A stretch of DNA of 64,000 bases from Brachypodius melanocephalos (GCA_013398615.1 VZSR01002145.1:1792577-1856576), one strand, 5' to 3'; shown: positions 49,501-62,445, counted from the first letter of the stretch. Translations and numbers: made by a program. The notes: generated from the letters alone by a model not told the origin.

Positions 49501-52500
49501 TTTTGTAATCTTTAAGCAATCCTCACAATTCTCATTGTGCAGGACAACACTCTGTCAGTGAACTTATGGGTTAAAAGAAAACTAGGTAATGAAGTAATTA
49601 CACTTCAGTTTTACAAACCGGGTGCAAAGGCTGTGTTCTGCTATTCATTTCCAATTACTAAAATAAGCTTCTATCGTATTTCATTTACAGGTGATCAACA
49701 CATATGGGCAAGGTAACACGTGCATCTTCCTGTTGGTCCGAGTGCTGTGAAGAGCTATAGACTAACACACGAACACAACAGCAGATAAATGGATCACTGC
49801 TCTGGCAGTGCCTCACAGGCCCCAAGGAGAGCACAAGCAGGGTGATGAGGACAGCCAGGAGGTGCCAGTGGCAGCAGAGCCCCCCCAGGCAGGCCTCACC
49901 TCGTCGTAGTGGCTCTTGGCGAAGAGCAGCGCGCAGAGCTCCCCGTAGAGCGCCGCCTTGTTGGCCTGCTGCCCGTGCTTGGCCAGCTTGTCCATGTAGG
50001 ACTGGGCCAGCTTGAAGGTCTCCTCTCCCAGGTGGTACTTGCAGTTCCCGTTCCGGACATGCAGCAACCTTGGGGGATGCAGAGAGAGCTGCTCAGGGGG
50101 CTGCAGAAAGCCCTGCATGCAGCACCAGGGAGCTCTGGGGATGCCCACAGGGCTGGAGCTGTGCCAGCCCAGCACAACTGCCCTGCCTGGGGCAGGCACA
50201 CACAGCTGGGCACAGGCACGAGCTTTCCCTGCTGGAGATGTCACAGGATTTTACCTATTGACACAGTTCTGCATTGAACCGCTCTGGTGTGGTGCCTTTG
50301 TGTGTTATTTTCCATAAAATCCAAACTCTGATGAGATTCCATTCCCAAAGCCCTGCCCTACAGTCTGAAATCTCTTCCACCTCCCTCCCAAAGGGTAGAA
50401 CCTCAAGCAGCCACAGTAAATACAACACAGCTCATTTTGCTGCATCCCTTCGCTTTCCTCCCAAACCCTGAGTAGCTCCAAGCGGGCATTTTTGTGCTCT
50501 GGGGTTTGGGGGACATCTTCACATTAGATTTAGTCACATTCATTCCACATGAGATCCAGCTTCCCCAGCAGAGACCATTTTATTGACCACAACAACTCAA
50601 CCCCCCTGCTCTTCCCTCTCCTACCCTGCTGCATTCCCATCTAAGGATCAACACCAAATACAGCCAAGCAGCACTGAGGAAACTGCTCCTGTTTCTCCAG
50701 AGAAGTTACAGTTCCAGCTTGTGGCACTTATTACAAATAAAAGCAAAGAATCTGTACATTAGTGCAGGCTGATGCTCTCTGGTTTTAACGAGGTGCATTT
50801 GCAATGGGTGTGCTTTGATATTCCAAGCCCCAAGGGCAGAGCTGGATTCCCAGCCAGGGCAGCTGCTCCTGCTCCATGGCAAACACCTGCCAGTGAGCAG
50901 ACATGGAATTTTGGTGAATTAACCTCCCATGTCACTGCTGGAAGTGTGTCATTAAACAGTGAGTAACAGAGACTGAAAACACCAGGCAAGGCTTGGGAAA
51001 TCAGGGCAACAGCACAGGGAGAGAACTGCACAGAGGGAAGGGAAGCAGAATGTGAAGCTGCATTGCAAAGAGGCTCTAACTCTGACTATGTGGGTTAATG
51101 TACAGAAACAGCATTTTTGTCCTTGTGTGAGACATTAGGATAAAACTTCCAACCAATTGTTAAAGGGGAAGGAGTGAACAGTGAAGGTTTTGCTCAATTT
51201 CTTTTTAAAACTGGTTTCCACTCACTCCAAGTAGAGATTTAAGCTACTGCAACCATTAATAGTAGCAATTAATACTGTATAATAAACACCCCCAGTAATA
51301 CAGCTCAGTTCACCCTAAGAACTCAGCCTATCCAACCCTGTTCCCCAGTTTCCCACCCAAATGCATCACCAAACTCAAACAGTAACAGGAAATAAAGTTA
51401 CCATTTCCCTAAGCAAGGGGTGAAGCCCAGCACATGACAGATGTGTATTTGCTGCACAAAGAGAACGTCAAAACAAAAGCCCTTCAAAACCCTGCAAAAG
51501 CTACACAAACTCCAGCTCTCCAGTGGGAAACAGCACTGAGGCTCAACAACAGACAGCAAAAAGCAACACTCATATTTTTCCTCAAATAAAGCCTCAGAAG
51601 CAAACACGATGTACAAGTGCACTGTGTGCCTGGTCACAGGAACATTACAGCAACAAGAGACAGGAGTCACAAAGAAATGAGAGAAGAATCAAGGAAACAG
51701 TTTTCCTAAAGAGAAAAACCCATTTTGCCAACACCATTCAGTTGGGAGCTGCTCTGCAACATCAAAACCACAGAGCTCAAATCCCATGTAATGGAATAAT
51801 CATTGGGGATAGCATTGCAATTTAGATAAGCTCCTGGGAAAGATCATATCCAGTGTCTGGATGCTTCAGTGATAGTGCCAAGAAACAAAGAAATCTCCCC
51901 AAAACCAAGCTAAACCCAAGCCAATCCTCTAGGATAAGCAGAGTTTATGTGATCCAGTTCTGAGTAACAAAAAATCCTTTATTAATCCAAAGGAATCTTA
52001 GGAGATAAACCAAGAGGAAGAGAAAAGGCCTCAGGACGTTTATGCAAATGGCTCTGAACCTCCTTTGATGTCTGCAATAACAGCTTTTGGGGACTAACCT
52101 CCCCCAACAAACTCAGTCTCCCACAGCCAACACAGCAGCTTAGGAAGTCTAAAACCACCAGAAGGAAACAACTCAAGAACCAGCCAAATGTGCAACAATG
52201 AAGTGGGAGAACCACGTATTTGTGTTGTGCATTTGTACCTCATTGTTTAACACAGAATAATGAGAGGAGGCAAACCAAAAGGAGCACCATACTCCCAGGA
52301 AAGCAGGGTATAAGCTCAGAGAAACCTCACACCTTCCCAGCTTCTCCACAGAATTTACTACTGCCAGGACAAGGAAACACCAAGTTGTGCTTAAATAACA
52401 CAAAACTTCACAAGTTTTAAAACTCTGTTCTATTAAAAACGCAATGTATTAATTCAATACCCAGGAATTTGACTTGTTAGCTTTAGAGCAAGAGCTGGCA

Positions 52501-55500
52501 CTTGAAAAGTGTGGTACTTTCAAAAGCTGGACTAGAATTTTGCTTCCTTAAAACTCCCCCTAACTGCAGTGCAAGCCCAGTGTGAGAGGCTCCTGCAGTG
52601 GGATCAGATGGTAACAACGCCAAGTTTATTCTCAAGCTGAAAGGCAGTAACTGAGTATAATGACTGCACTCTGCCACACAAAGGCGTTTAGATTTTACAG
52701 ATTTAGCCCTTCTCAAAGTGTTTGACGTTCCTTCAGGTTGATACAACCCTAAACCATCGATGCTGAGAGTTTAGGAGATGCCAAAACATTTCCCACTCCC
52801 CCTGCTGCCCAGAGGGGTGATGTCCCAGCAGGACAGCAGAGTTCCCCAGGGAACAATGGATGTCTCTAAACAGAGCCAACAGCCCAGGTCAGAAGAGCTC
52901 ATTCTAACACAGGATGCTTTCTTCTAGCACAGAATAAAAACCTCCTCTCCACAACTATTGTCCAGCAGAGACAGTTCCCTTTTTCCCCTCCCTTTCTTTC
53001 CCCTCTTTTCATTTCTGTTTGGAGAAGGTGACAGAGTTATTTTTAAGCAACTTCTCCAGCTTGCCAAAGAGCTTGATCCAAGGAGAAAACTTTTTTTAGA
53101 TTAATTAGAAGGCAGAGGACCAAGCAGTAACTGTGGCTCTATATCCATCACTCCCCAGTTCTAGGAAGCTGGATACGTGTGCCCAGGCTCCTGGCACCAT
53201 TTCTGGAATGCTGGCCAGCAGAACCAGGCACAGCAGCGTTGCCATGGCCCTGGGGCTGGCACAGGACATCAGCAGCTCTTGGCAAAGCTTCTCTACTCTT
53301 CGTGTTTGCCCAACCATAAACAAGATGCAGGGCTTTATTTGGAGCAGCTTTCCAAACAAGTTTTGCTCTAGATTCAGATAAATACAGCACATGCTCTGTT
53401 CTTTGTTACAGCAGCTAAAAAAAAAAAAATAAAATTTCTACTTTAACTCTGCCCAGCCACCTCCAGGTGCCCCATGGGCACATCTGGAGTGTGCAAAACC
53501 AGGTTGGTCATGGTGAGAGCAACAAAACCCAGCCAGCTCCTGCCTGCAGGTCATCACACCTCCACACACAGGGGGAAGAGCAACAGAGGCCTCTGTTAAT
53601 GAAATGTGAACCTCTACAAGAATAAGGCAGCTCCAAAACTCTAACAGCAAGAAAAAAAAAAAGAAATCTTTTCCAAATGTTTTCAGCTGTGGTTGGAGTG
53701 CCCACAAGAATTGGACATCCAGCTCTTTACCCAGACCCAGAGCTAAGCACTCAGCATGGAGCAAGAGAACTCACTGGGCCTGGAATCAGGAAAGATAAGT
53801 TTTGCTTCTATTCCTGCTCAACTGTATCTATACTGTTTGCATTTGGATTTGGCAAATTCTCTTTGCAGTAAATAGAACTTCAGCAGAGTCCACCACAGAA
53901 CATTCCTTCACACGCAAAAATCCTTGGGAAAACACGAACTGCTGGACCACTCTTATTATCCAGCAGTGTTACCCATGAGAGATTACACAGGACAGCAAAA
54001 CACTGGCTTTTTTAATCCATTGTACTGTGCTGCCAACTTAGAAGCTGAAAATCCAGGGATTAGTGTAAAACAAGCACCTCCTGATCTGCAGCTCTAGCCA
54101 GGAAAGTGTTTTAGTGCAGCAGAACACGGAAGGAGCTGGATGGCTCCAAGGTTTCCCAGGAATTCAAGGTGAGCTCACCTCACACAACACTCCACAGCAC
54201 GGAACCAGTGCAGGATCTCATCGTGGAGGGTGCACAGCTGAAGGCAGGAAAGGAAAACCTTCTCAGCATCACTGTACCAGCCTGCATCTGACAGGAACCC
54301 CCCTGCAAAAATCAGCAACAAACACCAGTTTGAAGAACAAAACATTTTCAAGAGAAAAAGGGTTTGCTTAGGTAAAGATGAGCACTTATTTCATAGACCT
54401 GCTTCTACAGACAGAAATCCTGTCAAGGTCAAACCTTCCTGACCTGGAAAGGATGAAATGTGAGACGAGAATTCTCCTACAGCTCAAGGAAATGATACTT
54501 TGGTTTAGGGTGGTTTGTGATATTAGAGTTTTCCTACAAATTTCTGTCCAAAAAACCCCAAAACTTACCTACACTAAAATCATGCAAATTCCTCATCACA
54601 TCTGCAAACCAATTTTAAGCCTAAACTGTTTGAACTAAAAAGTCTATACATTCTTAGATGTTAAAACCCAATTAAGACACCAAGTAGCTTTCTAAAAATT
54701 CTATTCCAAAACACACAGCTGTTTAAAAGGAAAAAAAATCTTTAACAGGAAAAGAATTAATGTTAGATGCACTGAAGCTTGCAAGAGAGAAAGCAAAGAG
54801 CCCACAAGCAGCAGTTACCTAAAACAAAGCCAATCTGGATGGCTTTTTCTTTCACAGCAGCATCTGACTCTGCAATGTAGGAGCACCGTCTGCTGAAGGA
54901 ATAGGCCAGGACAGAAGCAACCTTCACTCCATGGTCCATCAGAGCCTGGAAACAGTGATGGAGCAGATGCCTGCAACAAAGAGAAGCAGAATTTGGTTCC
55001 ACACGAAGGTCTGAAAGCAGTCCGTTGGCTCTCATGAATCTAAAGGCCAGAAATCCAGCCCAAGGCTCCTCAAATCCCAAGCAGATGAGTACAAGGCCTC
55101 CTGGGAGGCTGCAGCTGATGGCTCCCAGGTGTGGGCTGATCCACCACAAAGAGAGGGCACACAAAGTTCCTTACAGAGCCACCCTCCGCTGGAAGCCAAA
55201 CACAAGCTGCCCACACAGGATTAAAACCGGGAGACGGCGATTCCAACTCACCAGGGAGGAGCCCCCAAATCCCCCCTCCCTCCCTCCCTCCCGCAGCGCT
55301 GCAGACAAACGAGCAGTGATGGCTCCATTACCATCACACACGCGATGGGCGGCACCGGCCTGGAAGTCTCAGAGCTCATCCCGGTTACAAAGAATCTGCT
55401 CTAAACCAGTCACCTTCTGGAACACCACAAACTGGAATAGGGAATGACAGGAAAACCCTTCAAACTGGGGCAATCCCATCAGCTTCCCTCAGGAAGCTGC

Positions 55501-55726
55501 TAAATCAGCAGGAAATGGGTGCTGTCCGACCTCTCGCATCATTTGTTTTTCTTGTTTGTGCCCTTTTTTTAACATCTCTTCCTAGATGGAGAGATGAAGA
55601 GGTGAAATGAGAATTATTGAGCTGTTAAGATACTCACCTTTTATCTAAAGCTCGTAGCACCTTTGCAAAAACTTCTAGTTCACAAAATTCACTACCCAGC
55701 TGGCACAAGCGGCCCTGTTGGTAAAG
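46300..55726 (-). CDS. APPBP2: APPBP2, exons 13 to 2 (gene-level entry)
   Basis: Amyloid protein-binding protein 2 (PAT1). It is a TPR-repeat protein that binds the basolateral sorting signal of the amyloid precursor protein and microtubules, and serves as substrate receptor of a CUL2-elongin ligase that reads C-terminal degrons. Twelve exons on the minus strand encode residues 47-585. All introns are GT-AG and all phases join. The 1620 nt give 539 residues plus TAA, exactly the mammalian length once the missing 46-residue exon 1 (beyond 64000) is added. Tetratricopeptide-type helical pairs are spread over the whole encoded part, best seen in residues 313-367 and 429-547. The sequence is nearly identical to human except for scattered substitutions and a divergent C-terminal tail (MSQNLDGQSS). 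No frameshift or stop is seen. Promoter and BC-box region are outside the window. Confidence 0.97.
46743..46908 (-). CDS. APPBP2: APPBP2 coding exon 12
   Basis: A 166-nt exon, residues 447-501 plus one base: EAEEMHIKAIQIKEQLLGQE to YLRSIAI. Acceptor CCCTGACAG, donor GTAAGTGA. TPR-type helices. Confidence 0.98.
47301..47491 (-). CDS. APPBP2: APPBP2 coding exon 11
   Basis: A 191-nt exon, residues 383-446: ALILEEIAIDCHNKETEQRL to RLYQSMRKFK. Acceptor CTGCCCCCAG, donor GTAAGA. Encodes a TPR with the typical GNLGRLYQSMRKFKEAEE spacing completed by the next exon. Confidence 0.98.
47815..47900 (-). CDS. APPBP2: APPBP2 coding exon 10
   Basis: An 86-nt exon, residues 354-382 plus one base: FHAERAIGIITHILPEDHLL to SSKRVK. 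Acceptor CAACTCCCAG, donor GTAATT. Confidence 0.97.
48036..48160 (-). CDS. APPBP2: APPBP2 coding exon 9
   Basis: A 125-nt exon, residues 313-353 plus two bases: TALDIRQSVFGGKNIHVATA to SSGKFDNA. Acceptor CCCTTGCAG, donor GTGAGTAC. The first residue is Thr where human has Ala. This is one of the most conserved parts of the protein. Confidence 0.98.
48455..48560 (-). CDS. APPBP2: APPBP2 coding exon 8
   Basis: A 106-nt exon, residues 277-312: EHFGAKHPKYSDTLLDYGFY to SVAIYQ. Acceptor TTTGTGCAG, donor GTAGGC. Contains a TPR helix pair. Confidence 0.97.
48635..48702 (-). CDS. APPBP2: APPBP2 coding exon 7
   Basis: A 68-nt exon, residues 255-276 plus two bases: ACVVKREFKKAEQLIKHAVY, then LA. Acceptor CTGCCCAG, donor GTAAGG. 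The next intron is only 74 nt long. Confidence 0.96.
49141..49230 (-). CDS. APPBP2: APPBP2 coding exon 6
   Basis: A 90-nt exon in phase 0 at both ends, residues 225-254: AYKWCIEAMKEITVGLPVKV to LRQASK. Acceptor TCCCACAG, donor GTGAAT. Confidence 0.97.
49900..50068 (-). CDS. APPBP2: APPBP2 coding exon 5
   Basis: A 169-nt exon, residues 168-224: LLHVRNGNCKYHLGEETFKL to LLFAKSHYDE. Acceptor CCCCCAAG, donor GTGAGG. It includes a TPR-type helix pair around ANKAALYGELCALLFAKS. More GC-rich than its neighbours. Confidence 0.97.
54179..54302 (-). CDS. APPBP2: APPBP2 coding exon 4
   Basis: A 124-nt exon, residues 127-167 plus two bases: GGFLSDAGWYSDAEKVFLSC to RAVECCV. Acceptor TTTTGCAG, donor GTGAGC. 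Met-to-Ile in the HDEILHW segment is the only change I notice against human. Confidence 0.96.
54819..54970 (-). CDS. APPBP2: APPBP2 coding exon 3
   Basis: A 152-nt exon, residues 76-126 plus one base: HLLHHCFQALMDHGVKVASV and on to QIGFVL. Acceptor TTTGTTGCAG, donor GTAACT (a weaker but valid site). Confidence 0.96.
55638..55726 (-). CDS. APPBP2: APPBP2 coding exon 2
   Basis: An 89-nt exon giving residues 47-75 and two bases of Arg76: LYQQGRLCQLGSEFCELE through KVLRALDK. Acceptor TTTTTTCAG, donor GTGAGTA. It enters in phase 0, so exon 1 must end on a codon boundary. Confidence 0.97.
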
Positions 55727-58700
55727 CTGAAAAAAACAGGGAAGTTTAAAATTTTAGATTGAGTTTTTCTGGGAAATTCAGCTTACTAGCAAAGATAACT
55801 TATGATGAAATCTAGACTTTAAAGCATTGAAATTCAGCAGGCTAAAGAGTATCAGAAGATTTCACCTCAGGAGCACAATTTCAAGGTTAAAAACTGTGCT
55901 ATGAGAGGTCCATAGGTAGTTTCAAGTGGTTTTTTGTTTTTTTTTTTTTTTTTTTTTAAATCTATGGATGTATTTCCAGGTGTTTGTGCCCTCCTGCAAC
56001 ACCAGAACATCACTACGTGTGAGCTACGAATCCAAGACAAAAGCAAGAAACTACTGAAGTCAGCAAAAAATACAATTGGCAGTTTTGATACCAAATGCTT
56101 TCAAAACACGTTTAAATGACATATCTAGGATGAAACAATGCAAATACATCAGATATAAATAAACCCAGACCCACAAGTTCTCCTGGGCCCTGTCCCCATC
56201 GACACCTGAGCTTCCACAGGTGATTCCCCCATCAGAAAATGGGAAAACTGGAGTCTGTTCATGCATTTAGTTAAAGCACTGCCTTGTTTTATGCCCACAG
56301 TGATTTGTGCCTGCAGATAAGCAAATTTATCAGCTGAGTTGCTCACAACAAACCCGACAGTTGTCCATGCAGGGCATGGTTAAATTCTGCCAAATCAGGC
56401 TATAAATGCTATGGATTTACACAGGTACAAAGGGACTGTGCAAATAAATGTCAGAGAAATGCATTGTGAACTATTAATTCCCTTTATCTTAAAGGGACTG
56501 ACCCAGAGATGAGCACAGGAGGGTACAGGACCTTCCTGCCACAGGCACCAGCGGTGCTTAAATGAAAATCTTAATATTCCTCCCAGTTTTAATAATGCCT
56601 TAAAATGCTTCCAGTGATAAGCATCTGGTGCCTGCTTCACCTTTTTCCTGACAAACACTGGGAGCTGATGAACTAATATTCCAAACACAGCATGTGAGAA
56701 CATCTCCAGCCAGAAATTTAGTTCTAGTCAACTCTTCTTAGAAAAGCACATGACACCGGCTCTAGAGCACAGCAAATTTGTTATTTTAACAATACAACCT
56801 ACAAAAAAACCTTCAAAAATACTCCGACCTAATAATGTCAATTGCTAGAAATGAATGTTTTCATTATCTATTTTGCTGGGGGAGCATTTAAAAAAAAAAA
56901 AAGCCTTTTAAAAACCAGAGCAAGTTTGCATGCAAAGTTAGTGCTCAGATAATGCAGCGTGTCCCTGCACTTCAAAGGGATCAGAGCTCCTGCTGGAGCT
57001 GGATTCTCTCTGGCACTGAAGGAACAGCCAGTCTGCTGTATTTAAAAGCCACAGTCATGGTTAAATGTTCTCATTCCTTCAGCACAGCTGGCTCATAGTG
57101 AATGTTCTATAAAACCTAAAATGTAGTTTCTGCAGTAAAAAAAAGAAAAAAAAAAAAGGTGTTTAAAGCCCATGCCCAAAGTGAAGGTGGGCATGCCATC
57201 AATAATTGATGGGATCATTTCTGGAGAAAGCTTAGACACATCCCCAAAGCACTGTAGCAGGATTTAAGGCAACCAAAAATATTATCACATTTCACAATCC
57301 TCAAGTACAGGATCACTCCCTCCTATCACCTTGCAGTACTAACCCAAAATCCCAGAGATTCCTGGTTTATCAAAAATTAACCACAGTAAGACTTTGAAAA
57401 ATTTATATATTTATGAGGTTACATAAACACTTCTTGTAAGGAGAGAATCCCTCTTACATGAGATTCTGAAAATGCCAAGGAGCAAATGGCCTGGAGGGGA
57501 GGGAGGGAGGGGAAGGTCCCACAGGAGCCTCAATTTTGGAACATCAATAATTTCAGGCACATGTCAAGTTTGGCTCAGGCCCCAAAGTCCAAGCTGCAAT
57601 TTTTCACTGCTCTAACTTGAAATACAACATCTTTGGGACTTCTACTATCCCTGTAACCCCTTCCCTCGACATATTGGCAAACATTTTGAGGAATTAACTC
57701 AGCTGGAAGCCTCTCAGAACTGTTGTGGCTGTTACAGCAATATTTTCAAAGGAAATTTGACATGGAAATAGTGAGTATACGTCAAACTGTGAAGTAATTC
57801 CAGGAGATCCAGTACCATTCATTGAGAAGCATTTGGGAGGACTGAAGAAATGATTCTCTTGTTAAAGCTCCAGAGAGACAGAATTCCTGACCACAGCCTT
57901 GCCACATAACACAAAAACAAAACAGTGATTCAAGACAAACATGTCCTGACATGAACACAGAGTTTGGACTTCTAAAGAACTGTTCTGTTCTGAAGAGAGA
58001 AATGTCTTTCAGACACCAGCTTCACCTACTTGGAACCTATCAGGGATTTATTTTTCTTTAACTATGGAAAAATGACTCAAAGTCTGCAAGCTGACTCCCA
58101 ACTCCATCAGCTCATGCTGACACATGAGTTCTGGCACTGAGGACAGGTATAAATTGAATGTACAGGTGGATTATTACACACCTGCCCAATCCAGCTGTTG
58201 TGCACAGCTGTGAGAAACCCACCACAACCCTCCTTAGGATCTAAGGCTGAATGTTGAATTGCATGTCCGGGGGGTGTGTTACAAAAGCTGCACGTTATGG
58301 TGTCCCCAGTTAAATGTATTAATGACATTAACTTGTAACTTTATTATTATATCATCATTCTCTTAAAATTCTTGTCTTTCTCTCCCTGGGTAGATTAAGC
58401 AAAAAAAGAGAAAAAAACACCAAAAAACCAAACCAAAACAAAAAAAAACCCCAACCAAACAAAACTTCCTCAAAACATAATAAAAATATATTTTGAAGAT
58501 CATTTTTTTCAAGGAGATGGGGGTTAATTCCAGCCAGCTGTACAAGGATCCTCTAGAAGAGGAACTGAAGATGACACAATTTGTAAAATATGCTCTTGGT
58601 GCTCCAGTTTGGAAGAGCATTGAAAAACATGGATATTTCAGTAAGAATTACACAGGAAATCCAAGAAGCTCCCCAGCATGTTTTGTAATGCCTGATAATG

Positions 58701-61700
58701 GAATATGGAGTATCAGGCCAGACTGGGGAAGGACAATGCACTTAAACAGCAGAATTTGGGAAAAAAAGTTGGGCTGAAACCACCATCTTCCCTTCCCACT
58801 CAACCTAGGAAGGAAAAAGTTTCCCAAGTCAACAGTTCACCCAATCAATCTGTCGACAAATGACCCATTACCAAAACAATCAGCTCGAAATTTAGGTACA
58901 TTCCATGCTTTAAAATCAATTTAAAAACCATCTACAAACCCTCTAGACAAGCACTGCTTCTACTGGATATTGTTTAAGGCATTAAAAAAAAAGGGAAAAT
59001 TCCAGGTTTCCTTGGAAAGCACAATGCCAGCTACCAAGCTGATCTGTACAAAACTCAATCAAATAAATAATCAAGAAAAAACCCAATGTTATTGAATCAG
59101 CATGAATTCAGAGACAACTTTTAGAGCCCAGTGCTTGCATATCCCAAATGTTCTCACTTGCTCTGCTGTCTGGGCCAGAGCAGCAGAGTTTGTGTCCCAC
59201 AGCACAAGTGACATCAAGTCTGTGCCTCAGTCACAAAAACGTGAGAGTCTCATCAGGAACTGGGAAAACCCAGCCTGCTTGGAGCTCAATCAGCTCAGAG
59301 GAAATGAAGTGGAAACAGGAATTATTGTTCAGCAGGAGCTCAACACCTCTGTTCATGACATGACCTCATTATCTCAATTATGATGAGTTCTGGTGTCTCA
59401 GACTCAACAAGGATACTGGAAAGGTAGGGAGTTGGAAGAAATCAGGATGAGGAAACATAACCCATAGTTAGAGGTTAAAAAAAGAAAAAAAGCAGTCTGA
59501 GTAGTACAAGTTAGAAGAAGTTTCAAACCAGTAAAGACATAACAAGGAAAGACAGTTCAGTTCACATCTAAATTTAGACTACAGAAATAAGGCATGTGTT
59601 AATAATAATAACTGGCAAAAAACTCAGGAGGTAATGATTCTCCTTCAGTGTGAAGCTTTAATTTGCAGAGGTGCTGGAAGGATCTGATTGAAGCCCAGCA
59701 GCATTCAGTGCACACTCTGCTCCTGCCGGGTGACAGAGAGGTTGTACACGTGCGTGACATCATCTTCTCCAAACACATTTCATTTCTGACCCCAAAAGCA
59801 CGAGGGGGGTTCAGTGTCTGTGAGCTCACCCTGGGGGTCCCAGCAGGAGCCCCTCACAAAGCTCTGGGGGCTCTGCCTCCCTCCCACTCTGTGCTGGTGA
59901 CCTTGGCTGTACCTCCCCGGGCAGGGGAGCTCAGAGCAGCAGCCACACTTCATTTCAGGGGGAGCTCATCCTTCTCACTCTCATCAAATCCCCTGGAGAT
60001 CAAAGCCTTGGGACAAACTCGTTTTATTTTAATGGGCAGAAATGATGCTTGTAATGATTCTCCATCAGTAAACTCAACCTCTGCTGCAATGCAGAGAATG
60101 GACATTCTGCTGCTTGTTGTCAACAGTCAGCAAATTCCTGTTTGTTCATTTGCTTTGGTTCAAAGATACATAAATGTGACAGAAACCAAATTAATGTCAT
60201 CTTCAACTTCTCCTGTGGCTAATGATCTCACCAGAAAACGTTCCAAGAACAAATAATTTTCAGGAAAAATCAATTGGAAGAAAAGAGAAACAATCCAGCA
60301 AAGACATTCCAAAAGGAAAATGAACATGGGATGAAACTCCTTGTTAACTAATAGCAGCCCAAGATGAGGCTGGCACCGTGTAACTGCAACAAACACCTGG
60401 GACAGAGAGCACTAAAGCAGCAAAGCATCTTGAGAACCAAAGTCATGAGATAATTATGCAAAATAGAGCATAAAGCAGAGGCACAGGGGGAAGGAACTGA
60501 AATCTCTACAAGACACTGACCAGAGAGTTCAAAACTTGACTTCTGCCAACAAACTTGATTCTTTACAGGAACACCCTCCCTTCAAAACATTATCCTCACC
60601 CCAACAAACTACAGAATATAAGTTGATTTTTTCGTTGTTGTTGTTGGCTAGGTTGTTCTCTTTTGGGTTTATTTGTTGAGGTTTTTTTTGAGTTTGTATT
60701 TTTTTTTACCTGCAGTTTATTCCAGCTGTCACTATTTCTTAATACAAAATTTTGGCATTTTGCTCATATGCTGAATCTCAGTTATATGAGATCCAGCACA
60801 TTTCTTTCTTTGGCTTCTAAAACTTACACACCCTCTCTCTTTCTCTCATCCTCCCCCCCAAAAAACCAAGAGAACCTAACTAGTTTAACTGGGAAAAAAC
60901 CCAACCAGGATATACACAAACCTGCCAAACACCCAAAGGAAACAAAGTATGATATATGGGTACATTTTTATTTTTTTCCCCCCAGAGGCAGGTGTTACTT
61001 GTAACAATAGCAGTTATTAAGCTCCTCAAAATACAGCTGTGATTAATAAAACTTTTAAATATTTTGTAGCTCAAATGCAGGCCCAGAAATTTCCAGGATA
61101 TCCTCACAAGCATCCTGCTCTGCCTCTTATTTTTCTAATGGTTGCAAGGAAAACCAAACAGTGTTTGAAAAAGAGAGATATGCAGTGATACCCTGCTGCA
61201 GCAGAGCAGGTTTGTTGTTTTACCACAATCATGATTATTTGATAGTGCCTTGTTTTGAGCTTTAGTCACTGTTTGAGAATGCTCCAGAAAGATAAATATG
61301 CTCAGTATGAGGAACCTGCCTGTTCCTGTCACCTTGCAGCAGAACCCACTCCTTATCAAAGCCACAGGAACGTACAGCAGCTATCCCAGATCCATTCCCC
61401 ACTCGGATTTGTAAGGATGTCCCAGAAGTTAGCAATTCTGGAAGATGTAGAGGTAAAATAAATTGCATTTGTAAAGGAGTGGGAAGTAAAGGCAGTAAGT
61501 TCTGACAATAGAACCAAACCCTGGAGAATGACACCAAGACACTGCTGGCATTTTCTTCCCTTTTAAACACAGCACATTGACTGTCTCTGCTGCTGGATCT
61601 CACCTTCAGCCTCTGAATCAACCTGGGCACATTGGTAAACCTGGGCAAATCTGGCAAATGCTATGTCTGAGTGTTAATACCAATGAATATGACAAGAACA

Positions 61701-62445
61701 TTTTTGTATGGCCACAGACAATTAACATCCACAGATCAAAACTAAATCTGACCAATAACATCTTTTATTTTTGCAAAAATCAGCAGCAGTTTCTCAAGTA
61801 CCACAAACCATGACTAACACCTAGACAAAAAAACTATTACTTACAAGTTATGTGTGAAAGATCGGAAACATTTTTTATTCCTTTTAATCAGCACAGAATG
61901 AAAGTAATACAGGATACTAACAAATAATTGACACCCTACAGCACCGCAGCAACAAACAACATGTAGTCAAATATTTAGAGGTCTTCTAATCTCTCTTACT
62001 CCAAAGACTGTCAATAGCTTTGGAAATTCTACTTCTGCTTTAAGGAACTCAAAAATCAGGACATAGGGAATAATTCACCATGATGAACTGGGATTTAATA
62101 CCCACCTGATATTCAAACTAACTACCCACAACCAAATCAGCAAAACAAGCACCACACACACTGTGAGAGGGATGCTGTCCCCAGCCTAACCTCATTCAGC
62201 TGTCCCTGAATGATACTTTTAATGTATTTGATGCTGTTGTCATCCAAAGAGAGACTCAAGAACCAGATACCTGGTGTTCTATAGGTGCACAGAGAAATGC
62301 AAACACAGTTTCAGGAGATACATGATCTGGGCTGGGCTTAGAGGCAAACACCACTCAGTGAGGGCTGAGACTTGCTTTCAGCTCCCCATCCAGGGTTTAG
62401 GGACATTTATGGATAAGCCGAATTGAACACAACTGTTAAAGAGGA

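Larger units (their letters stand above)
46554..55637 (-). other. APPBP2: APPBP2 introns 2-12
   Basis: Eleven short introns: 667, 516, 4110, 669, 438, 74, 294, 135, 323, 392 and 189 nt, from intron 2 (54971-55637) to intron 12 (46554-46742). The only long one, 50069-54178, contains no recognisable exon or transposon; its open frames are short and unremarkable. Poly-A/T tracts lie near 53.41 and 53.65 kb. Confidence 0.9.

Noticed and set aside
49813..50244. 143-codon frame around APPBP2 exon 5
   Set aside because: Intron read-through on both sides of the true exon; splice sites and human protein define 49900-50068.
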